DNA from: Haematococcus lacustris
Taxonomy: Eukaryota; Chlorophyta; Chlorophyceae; Chlamydomonadales; Haematococcaceae
Assembly: GCA_030144725.1 (NCBI GenBank)
Contig: JASKMD010000031.1
Coordinates: forward strand, 6,378,808-6,442,807
Direction: 5' to 3'
Length of the DNA: 64,000 bases
The notes under the pieces were generated by a model, which worked only from the letters and a program-made list of their open reading frames with translations, did not search any database and was not told the origin of the DNA. Shown here in pieces: positions 22,401-29,962 of this stretch. The translations under genes and the position numbers were made by a program. How positions within the stretch are numbered: position 1 is the stretch's first letter; every line of letters starts with the position of its first letter.

Positions 22401-24531
22401 TCTTAATAGCTGTCGTCCTGCAGGTTTGCAGTAGGGTTGTGAGCATGGTAGCTGCGGTGTCTATAGCTTCCCTGGCTGGAAGGCCTGCTACCAACGTTAG
22501 GCGCTGTGGTTGTTGGGGGTTGGCCTTGTCGATTGTGGTCAGGAAGTGGATAGCATCAGTGTACATGGGAGCAAGGTATGCTGTCAAGTGTGCATGCAGT
22601 TGTGGGGCACCTGAGTTGGGTTGTTGCACTGCCAGGCGGTAGGCTTCCCTGTCCTTATTGGTAATGGGGGTGTTAAGGATGGTGTGGCTGTGCTTCTGAG
22701 GTTTTTGTGGGGCTGCCAGGTCTATGCCCAGTCGGGCTGTACTCAGTGTGGCGGTGAGTGGTCTGTGGTCACTAAGATATGCGTTCGTGTCGACGTGCGT
22801 GCGATGCTCAGGGCCGTGTCTTGCGTCGCGCGTCAGTATGGCGTCGATACGGCTGTTGCAGTGCGGTTGTTGGTAGGTCCAGGCCCGGTCGCCGGAGTCA
22901 GCTTCGGACAGGCGCATCTCTGTGGCGAACTCCCTCATCATGGTGTCTTGTGTGTATTCGGTGTGTTCGGAGCGATCCTCAGTTTTCATCGTGGCGTTGA
23001 TATCTCCCGCCAGGATGAGTGAGCCGGGCAGGTGTCCGGCGGCTGCTCGTATGTGTTCTTGCATCTTTCTCCTTAGTGGGATCGCGTCGTCGTTGTTCCC
23101 CGAGGGCCAGTACGTGGCGACGAGTGTGAGCTCTTCGCTTTGCCGTTGGCGGAGGCTCAGGATGACGCAGCGGGTGTTTACATCCGCATCCGTGCACGGT
23201 TGTATCATGGTAGCTTGCGTCTGGATGGCTAGATCATGTCTGATGCCAATGAGGACTTCGCTGTGGCCTTGGTGGCGGTGGACAGTGTAGTTGGGCATAA
23301 CCCTCTTCAGCCAGCCAGAGCTAGGGTTGTTGCTCCTGGGTTGGGTCATGGTTTCAGTAAGGATCAGGATGTCCGGGCTTTGGCTATGCACAAGGTCCAG
23401 AACTTCGTTTCTAGATCTGTGTAGGCCTCTGACGTTGAAGGTTGTGAGGGTGATGTGTTGCCGGTTGGGGGTGGGTGGCGGTGGGGGGCTGTGATGTTGG
23501 TTCGTACCAAGGTCGATGTCGGGCGTGGATTTAGTTGCCTCGTCTATGGTGGAGACTGGCCCAGTGTTGCGGGTCTTAGCGGTGGGTTTGCAAAGATATT
23601 TGAACATGAGGGTTTGAGTGTGTGTGTCGTTACCGTGTCTCTTGGTGACTCGAACGCGCTGTTTGGCAGCGTCGGTGGCGGTGTCGAGGGGCGTAGTGGG
23701 TCGATGAATACGTGTCGTTGTTTGCGGACGGAGAGTGACCGTGGGTGTGTCCCGGCGCTGTCGCAGCCGGGTAGGCTCATCTTGTGCGGGGATGCCCTCT
23801 GCCGTCGCCCTGCGATTGCTATCGGTTGTGCAGCTGGTCTCGGCGTTGGTGGTGATCACCTGCAAGGGGGCAGGGGTCTCTCCTGCCTCTGTGTGGTCTG
23901 TGGTAAGATCTATCGGGTCCAGGTGATCTTGGAAGTGTGCTGCTAGCGCTGATGGGGTGGTGGCCTCCAGTGGGTCTGCTATCCAGATCTCCCTCCTAAT
24001 GAATCTTGTGTGTCTCACGTCGCCTGTGCAGATAGTGAGGATGTTCCCTTGGAGGCTGCTCCAGTCGTAGGGTGTGGAGAGTGGTTTAGGCGCCCGGTTG
24101 AGTGAGTCTAGTTGGTGCCAGCCATGTGGTGTGTGCTTGATGGCAGTAGCGTGTTGGTGTGACAGCAGGATGACAGCCTCAGTGTGTGTTGCGCCGGTGC
24201 TTGCAATAGCATTAGTGATCGTCTCAGGGGTGATGCTCTGGGTGGGTAGGTAGGTTGAGGCTGGATGCAGGTACATGTGCTTCTCGTGGTGTTTGCGGTG
24301 GAGGTAGTGGTTCAGTGTGTCCGATGAGAACTTGCCTCTCGCATGGTAGATATGGTCGGTTTTGAGGGTTTGGATTGTGTGCCCTGCGGCTCGTGCTACT
24401 TGTGCTAAGTGCTGTAGGTGCTCTGCTAACTGCTTGCAGTGGCTGATGACTGCGTGGTAGTCAATACATTTTCTTCCCATGGCCATGTTGAAAGCATGCA
24501 CGAGGCAACACTCTTCGTGTTGCCTTTCCAT
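16420..24531 (-). CDS. Dualen-like ORF2: protease-like, APE, RT, PHD, RNase H, PD-(D/E)XK
   Basis: 2703 residues. Residues 1-150 are a cysteine-protease-like fold (ECCLVHAFNMAMG; later SHQHATAI and HGWHQLDSL give a Cys...His...Asp order). The APE endonuclease lies at about 23460-22750 (TTFNVRGL, LTET, LILAGDINATM, LSDHRPLTATL). The RT lies at about 21900-20700 (GGKAPGPDGI, QAGFRSHRNTTQQ, SIDYADDIAI). A PHD finger is at 19270-19110 (CELC, CHNC, YHPAC, CPIC). RNase H is at about 17840-17440 (AYTDGS, KAELTAIHAAL, ATDSL, GNEGADALA). A CCHC knuckle is at 17072-17014 (CPLCGEADSATHLLSGC). The C-terminal restriction-like nuclease is at 16806-16692 (RPDILMV, then IIEIKY). It should nick target DNA, prime on it and copy the element RNA. 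The start at 24531 is the first ATG in frame after TAA 24652; it overlaps ORF1 by 71 nt in the +1 frame. Confidence 0.92.
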   Translation of the reverse strand: MERQHEECCLVHAFNMAMGRKCIDYHAVISHCKQLAEHLQHLAQVARAAGHTIQTLKTDHIYHARGKFSSDTLNHYLHRKHHEKHMYLHPASTYLPTQSITPETITNAIASTGATHTEAVILLSHQHATAIKHTPHGWHQLDSLNRAPKPLSTPYDWSSLQGNILTICTGDVRHTRFIRREIWIADPLEATTPSALAAHFQDHLDPIDLTTDHTEAGETPAPLQVITTNAETSCTTDSNRRATAEGIPAQDEPTRLRQRRDTPTVTLRPQTTTRIHRPTTPLDTATDAAKQRVRVTKRHGNDTHTQTLMFKYLCKPTAKTRNTGPVSTIDEATKSTPDIDLGTNQHHSPPPPPTPNRQHITLTTFNVRGLHRSRNEVLDLVHSQSPDILILTETMTQPRSNNPSSGWLKRVMPNYTVHRHQGHSEVLIGIRHDLAIQTQATMIQPCTDADVNTRCVILSLRQRQSEELTLVATYWPSGNNDDAIPLRRKMQEHIRAAAGHLPGSLILAGDINATMKTEDRSEHTEYTQDTMMREFATEMRLSEADSGDRAWTYQQPHCNSRIDAILTRDARHGPEHRTHVDTNAYLSDHRPLTATLSTARLGIDLAAPQKPQKHSHTILNTPITNKDREAYRLAVQQPNSGAPQLHAHLTAYLAPMYTDAIHFLTTIDKANPQQPQRLTLVAGLPAREAIDTAATMLTTLLQTCRTTAIKTCNTKTLTRGGQHYQRRTMCRIRQALGKKLKTTRELSRKARVFFKQNNVHPTIDELIPETDTTNAETREAVQARQGDDTTENHVQAALAQLTNSYRDQIHKLDDDDSALAIAQARVRMQQLISTQPKKANKYILRPSRTDHKGLQALADPITNKIHTAPADLNRIITEAYGTKLAPPAPKTGNYTNTQTRNYPWARAKADDPFTMHTCQNVHWLHTAIMDKAGFQECLSRLSGGKAPGPDGIENEIIKMLPWEMRDTIHQLFITMWATGCTPTAWKTSDTCLLYKDKGQETDLNSYRPVGLANTVYKLWTSLITKILSEYAEANGMLSKNQAGFRSHRNTTQQLQMLVMALEDAKLAKTDIYALLVDFTSAFNTTCQDKLLWIMHDLGFPTDATDAVKDLYTGATTRFRTPYGPTDPVPVDRGTIQGDSLSPFLFLIYIEPLLRWLQVGARGYKFKSATADSGERATVSSIDYADDIAILCNTLRNLRCQADKLSAFSDWGHLIISHSKTLATAALHHSIETGMCSNAAEADKWARQQLQTVSLQGKPVTYHRPTSPFTYLGVLITMTLDWKPQHTAMITQLRQKLERLRRSFASARQAIHIIRTAIIPSLAYSFCAVPCTPGDLELYDRSIDQCVKLKLRLPLGTPNAIVREDAGKLGMGISSTAQEYHARNTTALTQSLQSTDVTHAHISRSMLHKQITWLNTLANTQGHRMLTLFHHTLRARQLVYTSLAGLAATEGGLPLYPEECHTLGRLITQANSSHAHDVVSASITCLKSLGITHACELSCEGNTHIITGSMLTSKYGKKVKQKHIIALNKLAAMAAQPSCPDATATRTIRDSRNTSLTLPPAQRKITPWAAGLTELAPTPAVPDTRTRYMDMKAYAALQATQPATADRAAAAPAVHDATRTSSRLLKREQRATQPPPTKPTLPKAGTKRNNEGRQTQTIPQDIVRIVGLDLPGLSSWKVDKACRCQPKNLGCILGAMYGHQEAITSIDGWQWDGINRENYYKVHWKPTVIDRWALPLCAEEGYAPTHIETISREEAKDVCTCELCWLPRGDSPTCHNCKRAYHPACLEEAHLSGHKEPGYWLCPICKFGSNDFKTTMRQSAHSDLIRVHWHPTLEPAPLITAHLDYIAKRNDYDEENRQIQEARHARPDTHLPAHTRQGLPDPHTWLPRCTNLHSKATFHTYPINPQTDIVGTGNCETFLQLHPHMTNPAMSLSTGEPIMPRHDLVQHVTVHDESGRTAGLLTKDQHQHLHAWLQHTPHTRNLATEVVALLRRQDAQSSHHPMRVAQDKALNTLHATRSFPSTVQRWADPLTVRPETTTYWSPDINDTAFGAHHNCLLVRHTGLSTWNVPADDAVAQKCVNHAIHSATQEEAMATIMLIPGKKGISYPKHIDTLRRYPEYCQHLASIPPTKTRCSKPGKHANLHIYVIWNAAGQQLVTKGNPQGWLASTATALHPQRDTHPIRNRPTNQSQPATPPSGHKQHMRLPLDKDLPTSGHQRGYQQLTHHSTTQPRMAITEWATLAYTDGSCIKTSGAAPASVGAGVYIPETNVLTTVALDDPESNTINKAELTAIHAALTAGARRIATDSLCSIYQIRRALANPMSLITHRHNDILTAIATLIIDSPVTIQFYKVRAHSGIIGNEGADALAKHAALHPELANTPAYRPTTRKETNTWLNNEADGDTPVPLPDCCQSVRAHMHGKHKLGLANQDSIYYQMSQEITKAAAKGAGERVMTDTNISIHAQRTALLYRTGGLYNQKLAMRWKRATDDRCPLCGEADSATHLLSGCSETLPMVQERHNGAGRLIAKAISKGTLGGCIRFADTGSWEKGAKEELDLPNDTLHTTLRALGLKTAATKNTTRPDILMVTPQAKAGKSGKVTKRVTIIEIKYCSDSRWTDQLDKALNQHTNLAHTIRKEGHMVEIRPILLGIGGITYEAHTRQHLLALGISQDNTTKLLHKLTRHAVETAHSIAKTSYRLRATKREGG

Positions 24532-27500
24532 GTAGCCGGGGTCTGGGTGACGGGCCGTGACTGTTGGGTGAGCGGGGTCGACTGTTGTGGCCGTGTTGTG
24601 ACCGTGTGTGACCGTGTGTGACCGTGTGTGACCGTGTGTGACCGTGTCCCGTTAGCTCTACGTGGCTGATGATGTGATGGATGTCCTTTTCAGCGCACAT
24701 ACGCATCTGTTCCCGTGAGCGGGTGTTGGGCGTGATGACAAAGAGTTGATGCATAGTCCGCATGGTTGCAGTGGGGATGTGGGAGAGGGGCGTCGGTGTT
24801 GTTTCCATGGAGTCCAGCAGGTTCCATGTGCCGTCAATGCACTTCATGGCCATGCTATGGCCTGTCTTTTTGCATAGGAATGTGTGTGTACCGTATTGGC
24901 CAGCAAGGTTTCCCAGGTTGTCAGCAGACCAGTCATTGGGTTGGTTGAGTTGGGCAATGCTCTGAACTGCCAGGCCGTAGTGGATGCGTAAGTACATCTC
25001 AATGACTTCGTCGGAATAGCCGTCAACGCCTCGTGCCATCAGCCAAGCGCCCCGCTCAAGGTGGTCAGTTAGTTGAGGGAGCCTGGTCTCGTAAAAGGTG
25101 TCTACGTCATGCGTGGTGACCCATTCATGTCCCGCCGCATTGTTCAGGGAGTAGATCTGGCATGCAAAGCTATCTTTGTCTTGCATGAAGTGCCTGGTGG
25201 TTGGCCCTGGATTGGCCTCAACGTCCCCAGCGGCTAGTAATAGCCAGGCCACGTAGACAGCTCTTGTGGCAGCTATGGGGTTGAAGGTGGACGGGGGCGA
25301 GTTATTTTCGCCTGAAGTTGTTTGGTAGCAACAGTAGACATGGAGGGTGTTGTTGAATTGGTAGACTGTGTATGGGCGGCCGTTCTTAGTACCATGTATA
25401 GAGAGGTGGAATCGGTTGGCAAGCTTGCATAGAGAGCTAGAAGCGGAAAGGGTGCCGTCTATGCCCGTTAGTAGATTGTACCCGGTAGCTCGTACACTGG
25501 ATCTATAGGAGCCTAATCGCTTTCTGTGCCGTCTGAGGCATTGCTTGGATTCTATAGCTGTGGGTTTGTGGCGGCGTTGGAAGCCTGTGTTGAGGGTGTA
25601 GGTGGCAATTGCGATGAGAAGGAGTTGGGTTATTAGATTGTTCTGCTGGTTGATGATTCTACCCATGTGGGTTGAGGTGTGGTGGTGGGTGTAGTAGGCG
25701 GTCCCCTCTGTGTGCAATTGCTGTCTGCTCAAATGCAATCTAGTAACACGGGCTACTACTAAGGTCTGTGACATGGCGTCAAGGGCAGTGGGGTGTACAG
25801 GCCAGCGTGACTCCGACCTCCCTCCCTTGCTACGTGAAACTCCTGCTCTAGTCAGATGTTGCTCATTGTCCCAAGGTCTCAGGTGATGCTCAGTGCAACT
25901 TGGGTGCGCAAGACATTGCATACACTCTATCCCATTCCTTCTCCAGCGGGTCTCTGCCATGAGGATCTCCTTCCTCCTGCACGATGGGGCAGAGTACATC
26001 GTCAGGGGTTGGGTAGCAGGTGTGACAGCACGTGGTGTGGCCGGTGGGGCGGCAGGTGGGGCGGTGGGTGGGGCAACTAGTGGATTAGCTTGTGGGGCGG
26101 CAGGTGGGGCAGCAGGTGGGGCAGTGTGTGGGGCAGCATGTGGGGCAGCATGTGGGGCAGTAGGTGGGGCAGCAGGCGGAGCATTGGGTGGGGTGCCCGG
26201 TGGGCCAGCAGGTGGGTTGCCCGGTGGGGCAGCAGGTGGGGTGGCAGTTGGGGCTGCAGGTGGGGCAGCCGGTGGGGCTGCAGGTGGGGCTGTAGGTGTG
26301 GCTGTAAGTGGGGCGGCAGGTGGGGCGGCAGGTGGGGCGGTGGGTGGGGCAACTAGTGGATCAGCTTGTGGGGCGGCAGGTGGGGCAGCAGGTGGGGCAG
26401 TGTGTGGGGCAGCATGTGGGGCAGCATGTGGGGCAGTAGGTGGGGCAGCAGGCGGACCATTGGGTGGGGTGCCCGGTGGGCCAGCAGGTGGGTTGCCCGG
26501 TGGGGCAGCAGGTGGGGTGGCAGTTGGGGCTGCAGTTGGGGCAGCAGGTGGGGCTGCAGGTGGGGCTGTAGGTGGGGCTGTATGTGGGGCTGTATGTGGG
26601 GCTGTATGTGGAGCTGTATGTGGGGCTGTATGTGGTGGGACAGGTGATGCGGCAGGTGAGGCAGCAGGTAGGGTGGAGAGCGGTGTAGGGGGTGGTGCAT
26701 CACATAAGGCAGTGGGTAAGGCGGGAGGTGGGGCAGCAGTTGGGGCAGCAACTAGGGCGGCTGGTGGAGCAGCAGTAGTGCTGCAGGAGGTGGGCCTGGA
26801 GAGAGGGTAAGTATGCGAGGGAGGGTGGACAGTGGTGAGGTTGAGTGTGTGTGGGCATGCAATGACGTGTTGTCCGTGTTGCACAACCCGTTCCCTAAGA
26901 TAATGTACCTGACTGCGTTCACTCGGTCGTGGCCATGGCCTTAGCTGCGTCGCTTGCGGCAGCCTCCATGTCCGCAGCCAGGGCGCGTGATGTGGAGGCC
27001 CCGTGGGTGGGGCTCCGGGCTGAGGCTTGGCGCTTGGGCTCCCGCTTGGACGAAGGGGAGGGGCCCTGCAGCACCAAGGGTAGGTGGGGCACATGTGGGT
27101 GAAAACATGGTGAGGGGGTTGTTTTTGTTGAGTGTGGGGTCGGTTGATGTGTAAGCATGCAGGTTTTGGTGGGCTGTCTGCGTCTGTTGGGATGCAACGG
27201 TAGCAAACGGATTTGGGAAGGCTGTAGGTTGGGGTGGGTTGTGTTGCTTTGCTCACCTGTGACTCGGCCGGGGCAATGGCAGCAGCTGCAGCTGCCTTGT
27301 CCACTGGGCGCGGCTGCTGGGGGCGCTGCTTGTTCCCCTTCTGCTGATGGGCAGCGGGGAAGGGGCGGCGAGGGGCCGCTGGGGCCTCCTTCATGTGCGC
27401 ATAGATGGTGTCCACTGTCGTGCGCATGCTGCCACGGTGTGTGGCCTTGTCCTCACTGTCCTCAGCTTGCGTGTAGGCGGCAATGGCAGTAAGCAGTGGC

Positions 27501-29962
27501 TGGCAGGCTTCAAAGATCTTAGCGAGGGACGTTTCCTGCGCCTCGGACAGGGTGTTGTGAGCCAGCTTGCCGGCGTCCCGAAACTGGTGGAACGCCCCCT
27601 CCAGCTTGCTTTGAATGCTGGTGATGGTGAAGTCCTTGCCGCTGTCCCCTAGCAGCAGGTGTGCGGCAGCTAGCGTGGTGCTGGCGGCTGTCAGGCTCTG
27701 ACCGGTGGCCTGGAGAGAGCCCATCGTGCACGGGTGGCCCACCACCTGTCCCCCTCCGCAGAAGCTGCTGGAATGCATGGCTGCGGTGATGGGCTGGCCC
27801 GTGCTGTCCTTGAGGATGGTGCGATGGGAGCGCGCCATGCCTGCCACTGTACAGATAAGGGCAGCCGACATGCCCACATTGGCAGGAATCAGGCATAGAG
27901 GCACCCGCTTGCTGTCCCTCCTGAAGGAGGCCAGCTGTGCCGCACCGCTCAGCAGCGAGACTGGGCCCGTGCGGGTGTAGAAGCCCACGAAATGGGCCAC
28001 CCCGTTGTTGCCCTCCGCTGTGACATTCTTGGCATCAATGGTCTGCGGCGTCCCTTGGTTGCTGAATCGTTTCAGGATGAAGGGGCTGCTGATGGCATTG
28101 CCCAGCCGCTGCACTGTGGCGGCCAGTCCCCCCTGGCTGTCCAGGCTGCTACTGTTGATGCTGGCCATGCTGACCCCCAGCTCAAGGCATGTGCGGGTGT
28201 TCAGGCCTTGAGCCTGGCTACTAGCTGCAGGCGTCCACTTCATGAGCACAGAATCTGTGGCCTGGATGGTAATGGGGCCTGCCTGCTCCACTGCTGAGGC
28301 TATGTAAGGCGAGGTAAACTGCACCTTGAGGTAGTTGCCCTCCTCTTGGGCTGTGGCTACGGCGCTGCACAGGATGAAGGCTGCGCTGGTAAGGTGGGCT
28401 CTGCTGGGGCTGGTCCTGGCCTTGGTCACTGCGTACTGGACAGCCCCAATGAAGCGGGTGGCAACCTGCCCCTTGGCCCCCAGCTTGCTCACTGCTTGCC
28501 CTGTAGGAGAGCCAGCTACAAAATTGGCATCATACTGCACAGAGATGGCCACATGGGGTAGGGTGGGAGGGGTGCAGGTCAGAAGCGGCCGGCGGGTCAC
28601 TAGCGTGTAGCCTTTGCCCTCCTGCTGCACGCAGGGAACAGCTGCCAGCTTGCCCTCTGCAGTAATGATTTCCCCCAGCAGCCCTAGCATGGCAGCCTTG
28701 TGGTTGGGGTCACGGCTGCTGGCTGTGACGGTGACTTCAAAGGCTGGGAAGCTGCAGTTGGGGAGCCGGTACGGCTCCTCCGAGGGCTCAATGCTGCAGA
28801 ACTTAAGTCCAAAGTCCTTGCGAAGCAGGGTTGTTAGCGTAGTCATGAAACCTGCGGGTGGCATGAGGCACAGCAGGGCCCCCAGGCGTGACATTGGAGC
28901 GTCGAAATGTGTTGGTGCAGGTTGGTGTGTCATTAGGTGCAGACTACTTATTGGGTTGACGTGTCCAGCCCCTAGTGGCCATGGTGGCTTGGTTGGCTTG
29001 GTTGGCAGGTCAGCAGGGGCTGAGGAGTGCGGTGGGGGAGGGGTGGCCTGAGGGGGAGCAGGGTTGACAGGGGGCAGTGGCGGCAGGAGTGGCAGGAGGG
29101 GAGGGCTTGAAGCTTTATAACCAGTGCGGCATGGTCTCACAGGCTGGGGGGGGTGGAGGGGACAGGGGGCAGGGTCTGCAGGAGGGCAAGTAGTGGGACA
29201 TTGTGGCGTGGCTATTATTCTTGGTTGGTCACCTGTATGCACTTGTATGGGTTGGACAACATCACCTGTGTAGTTGTGCTCGGTGTGGTGCATATCTTTG
29301 AGGGTGAGGGTTGACAGGTTGCCCAGCAGGTGGCTGAATGGGCCCAGCACGTAGCCTTCCGGGTAGGCGTCGCATAAGCTGGCGATGATAAGTCGGCAGC
29401 TCTCAGTATTCAGCATGTTGTGCTTAGGGTCAGCGGAGCGCGACCCGCTTGGATAGGGGGCTATAGATCTCGGCGTGCCCTTGTCCGTGCGGAAGGCTTT
29501 GAGAGCACGCTGAGATGTGGTATGGTTCTGAGGGAGGAGCTGAAGGCTCTTGCAATACTCAGCAAGCGCTGTGCTGAGCTCTGTCGAGCCGGATGTCAGG
29601 GATAACTCTGGTTCCGGCGCGTCAGGCTCAGGGCCTGCAGGCATATGCCCAGGGGACGAGATTAGGCTAGGCCGGTTATACCAGCTGTCGCGCAGATTTG
29701 GGCTTGTGCCCGGAGCCAACCTGCCCGCACGGTCACCGCTTATGGTGCCTTCTGGGTGGATTGACAAGCGGTTGGGGGTGGCTTTGGTAGGCCAACCCCC
29801 GAGCACGCCCCAACTCCACCCAGTGCAGGACAGGGTCAAGATAGCAACGATGAGAAGCAGAGCAGGCCTGCGTCTACCTGCTGCGCCTCCCATCGCTTCA
29901 TCTTGACCGCGCTCGGGGTCGGACGAAACTTGGCTCATTTTGCTCCTTTTCAGACGCTGCAC
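24461..29962 (-). CDS. Dualen-like ORF1: Gag-like region, Pro-rich repeats, 2A-like motif, second protease-like domain
   Basis: 1833 residues in one open frame, most of it unlike anything I recognise. The N-terminus has a hydrophobic segment (PALLLIVAILTLSC, residues 33-46). Residues of about 330-900 look like a folded, unnamed domain ending in a basic tail. Next is a Pro/Ala/Thr repeat region (plus 25990-26660). A second hydrophobic stretch (NNLITQLLLIAIATYTL) is followed by the 2A-like motif LLLAAGDVEANPGP at 25249-25202. After it comes a cysteine-protease-like domain (CQIYSLNNAAG, later GHSMAMKCIDGTWNLLDSM). The C-terminus is coded by a decamer array. A strong GT-AG pair (intron 27256-27066, 191 nt) would swap the rest for a 49-residue end stopping at 26919. 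ORF1 of such elements usually makes an RNA-binding particle protein, but no zinc knuckle is visible here. Confidence 0.75.
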   Translation of the reverse strand: MQRLKRSKMSQVSSDPERGQDEAMGGAAGRRRPALLLIVAILTLSCTGWSWGVLGGWPTKATPNRLSIHPEGTISGDRAGRLAPGTSPNLRDSWYNRPSLISSPGHMPAGPEPDAPEPELSLTSGSTELSTALAEYCKSLQLLPQNHTTSQRALKAFRTDKGTPRSIAPYPSGSRSADPKHNMLNTESCRLIIASLCDAYPEGYVLGPFSHLLGNLSTLTLKDMHHTEHNYTGDVVQPIQVHTGDQPRIIATPQCPTTCPPADPAPCPLHPPQPVRPCRTGYKASSPPLLPLLPPLPPVNPAPPQATPPPPHSSAPADLPTKPTKPPWPLGAGHVNPISSLHLMTHQPAPTHFDAPMSRLGALLCLMPPAGFMTTLTTLLRKDFGLKFCSIEPSEEPYRLPNCSFPAFEVTVTASSRDPNHKAAMLGLLGEIITAEGKLAAVPCVQQEGKGYTLVTRRPLLTCTPPTLPHVAISVQYDANFVAGSPTGQAVSKLGAKGQVATRFIGAVQYAVTKARTSPSRAHLTSAAFILCSAVATAQEEGNYLKVQFTSPYIASAVEQAGPITIQATDSVLMKWTPAASSQAQGLNTRTCLELGVSMASINSSSLDSQGGLAATVQRLGNAISSPFILKRFSNQGTPQTIDAKNVTAEGNNGVAHFVGFYTRTGPVSLLSGAAQLASFRRDSKRVPLCLIPANVGMSAALICTVAGMARSHRTILKDSTGQPITAAMHSSSFCGGGQVVGHPCTMGSLQATGQSLTAASTTLAAAHLLLGDSGKDFTITSIQSKLEGAFHQFRDAGKLAHNTLSEAQETSLAKIFEACQPLLTAIAAYTQAEDSEDKATHRGSMRTTVDTIYAHMKEAPAAPRRPFPAAHQQKGNKQRPQQPRPVDKAAAAAAIAPAESQVSKATQPTPTYSLPKSVCYRCIPTDADSPPKPACLHINRPHTQQKQPPHHVFTHMCPTYPWCCRAPPLRPSGSPSAKPQPGAPPTGPPHHAPWLRTWRLPQATQLRPWPRPSERSQVHYLRERVVQHGQHVIACPHTLNLTTVHPPSHTYPLSRPTSCSTTAAPPAALVAAPTAAPPPALPTALCDAPPPTPLSTLPAASPAASPVPPHTAPHTAPHTAPHTAPHTAPPTAPPAAPPAAPTAAPTATPPAAPPGNPPAGPPGTPPNGPPAAPPTAPHAAPHAAPHTAPPAAPPAAPQADPLVAPPTAPPAAPPAAPLTATPTAPPAAPPAAPPAAPTATPPAAPPGNPPAGPPGTPPNAPPAAPPTAPHAAPHAAPHTAPPAAPPAAPQANPLVAPPTAPPAAPPATPRAVTPATQPLTMYSAPSCRRKEILMAETRWRRNGIECMQCLAHPSCTEHHLRPWDNEQHLTRAGVSRSKGGRSESRWPVHPTALDAMSQTLVVARVTRLHLSRQQLHTEGTAYYTHHHTSTHMGRIINQQNNLITQLLLIAIATYTLNTGFQRRHKPTAIESKQCLRRHRKRLGSYRSSVRATGYNLLTGIDGTLSASSSLCKLANRFHLSIHGTKNGRPYTVYQFNNTLHVYCCYQTTSGENNSPPSTFNPIAATRAVYVAWLLLAAGDVEANPGPTTRHFMQDKDSFACQIYSLNNAAGHEWVTTHDVDTFYETRLPQLTDHLERGAWLMARGVDGYSDEVIEMYLRIHYGLAVQSIAQLNQPNDWSADNLGNLAGQYGTHTFLCKKTGHSMAMKCIDGTWNLLDSMETTPTPLSHIPTATMRTMHQLFVITPNTRSREQMRMCAEKDIHHIISHVELTGHGHTRSHTVTHGHTRSQHGHNSRPRSPNSHGPSPRPRLHGKATRRVLPRACFQHGHGKKMY
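24591..24648. repeat. 10-bp tandem array at the ORF1/ORF2 overlap
   Basis: Four exact ACCGTGTGTG units (24601-24640) flanked by two partial ones. On the coding strand it encodes the His/Thr/Arg/Ser tail of ORF1. The ORF2 frame is also open through the whole array. Confidence 0.9.
25202..25249 (-). other. 2A-like ribosome-skipping motif in ORF1
   Basis: The codons read WLLLAAGDVEANPGP, fitting the 2A consensus D(V/I)ExNPGP preceded by a hydrophobic Leu-rich stretch. Known 2A sequences release the upstream protein before the final proline while translation continues. Here that would separate the long N-terminal part of ORF1 from the protease-like domain. Confidence 0.85.
26075..26626. repeat. 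276-bp tandem duplication in Pro-rich ORF1 region
   Basis: Two near-identical 276-bp units (26075-26350 and 26351-26626), each starting AACTAGTGGAT and built from GGTGGGGCA-like subrepeats. The unit length is a multiple of three, so the ORF1 frame is kept. Confidence 0.85.
27066..27256 (-). other. Candidate intron inside ORF1
   Basis: The donor CAG|GTGAGC and acceptor GGTGCTGCAG|GG are strong. Joining them continues the frame with SSKREPKRQASARS and ends at a stop at 26919, giving a basic Gag-like C-terminus. The length of 191 nt is not a multiple of three, so splicing and retention give different proteins. Confidence 0.5.

Noticed and set aside
25893..26810. 305-codon plus-strand frame rich in Gly/Ala/Val opposite ORF1
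   Set aside because: It is the mirror of the Pro-rich repeats of ORF1 and has no motif of its own.
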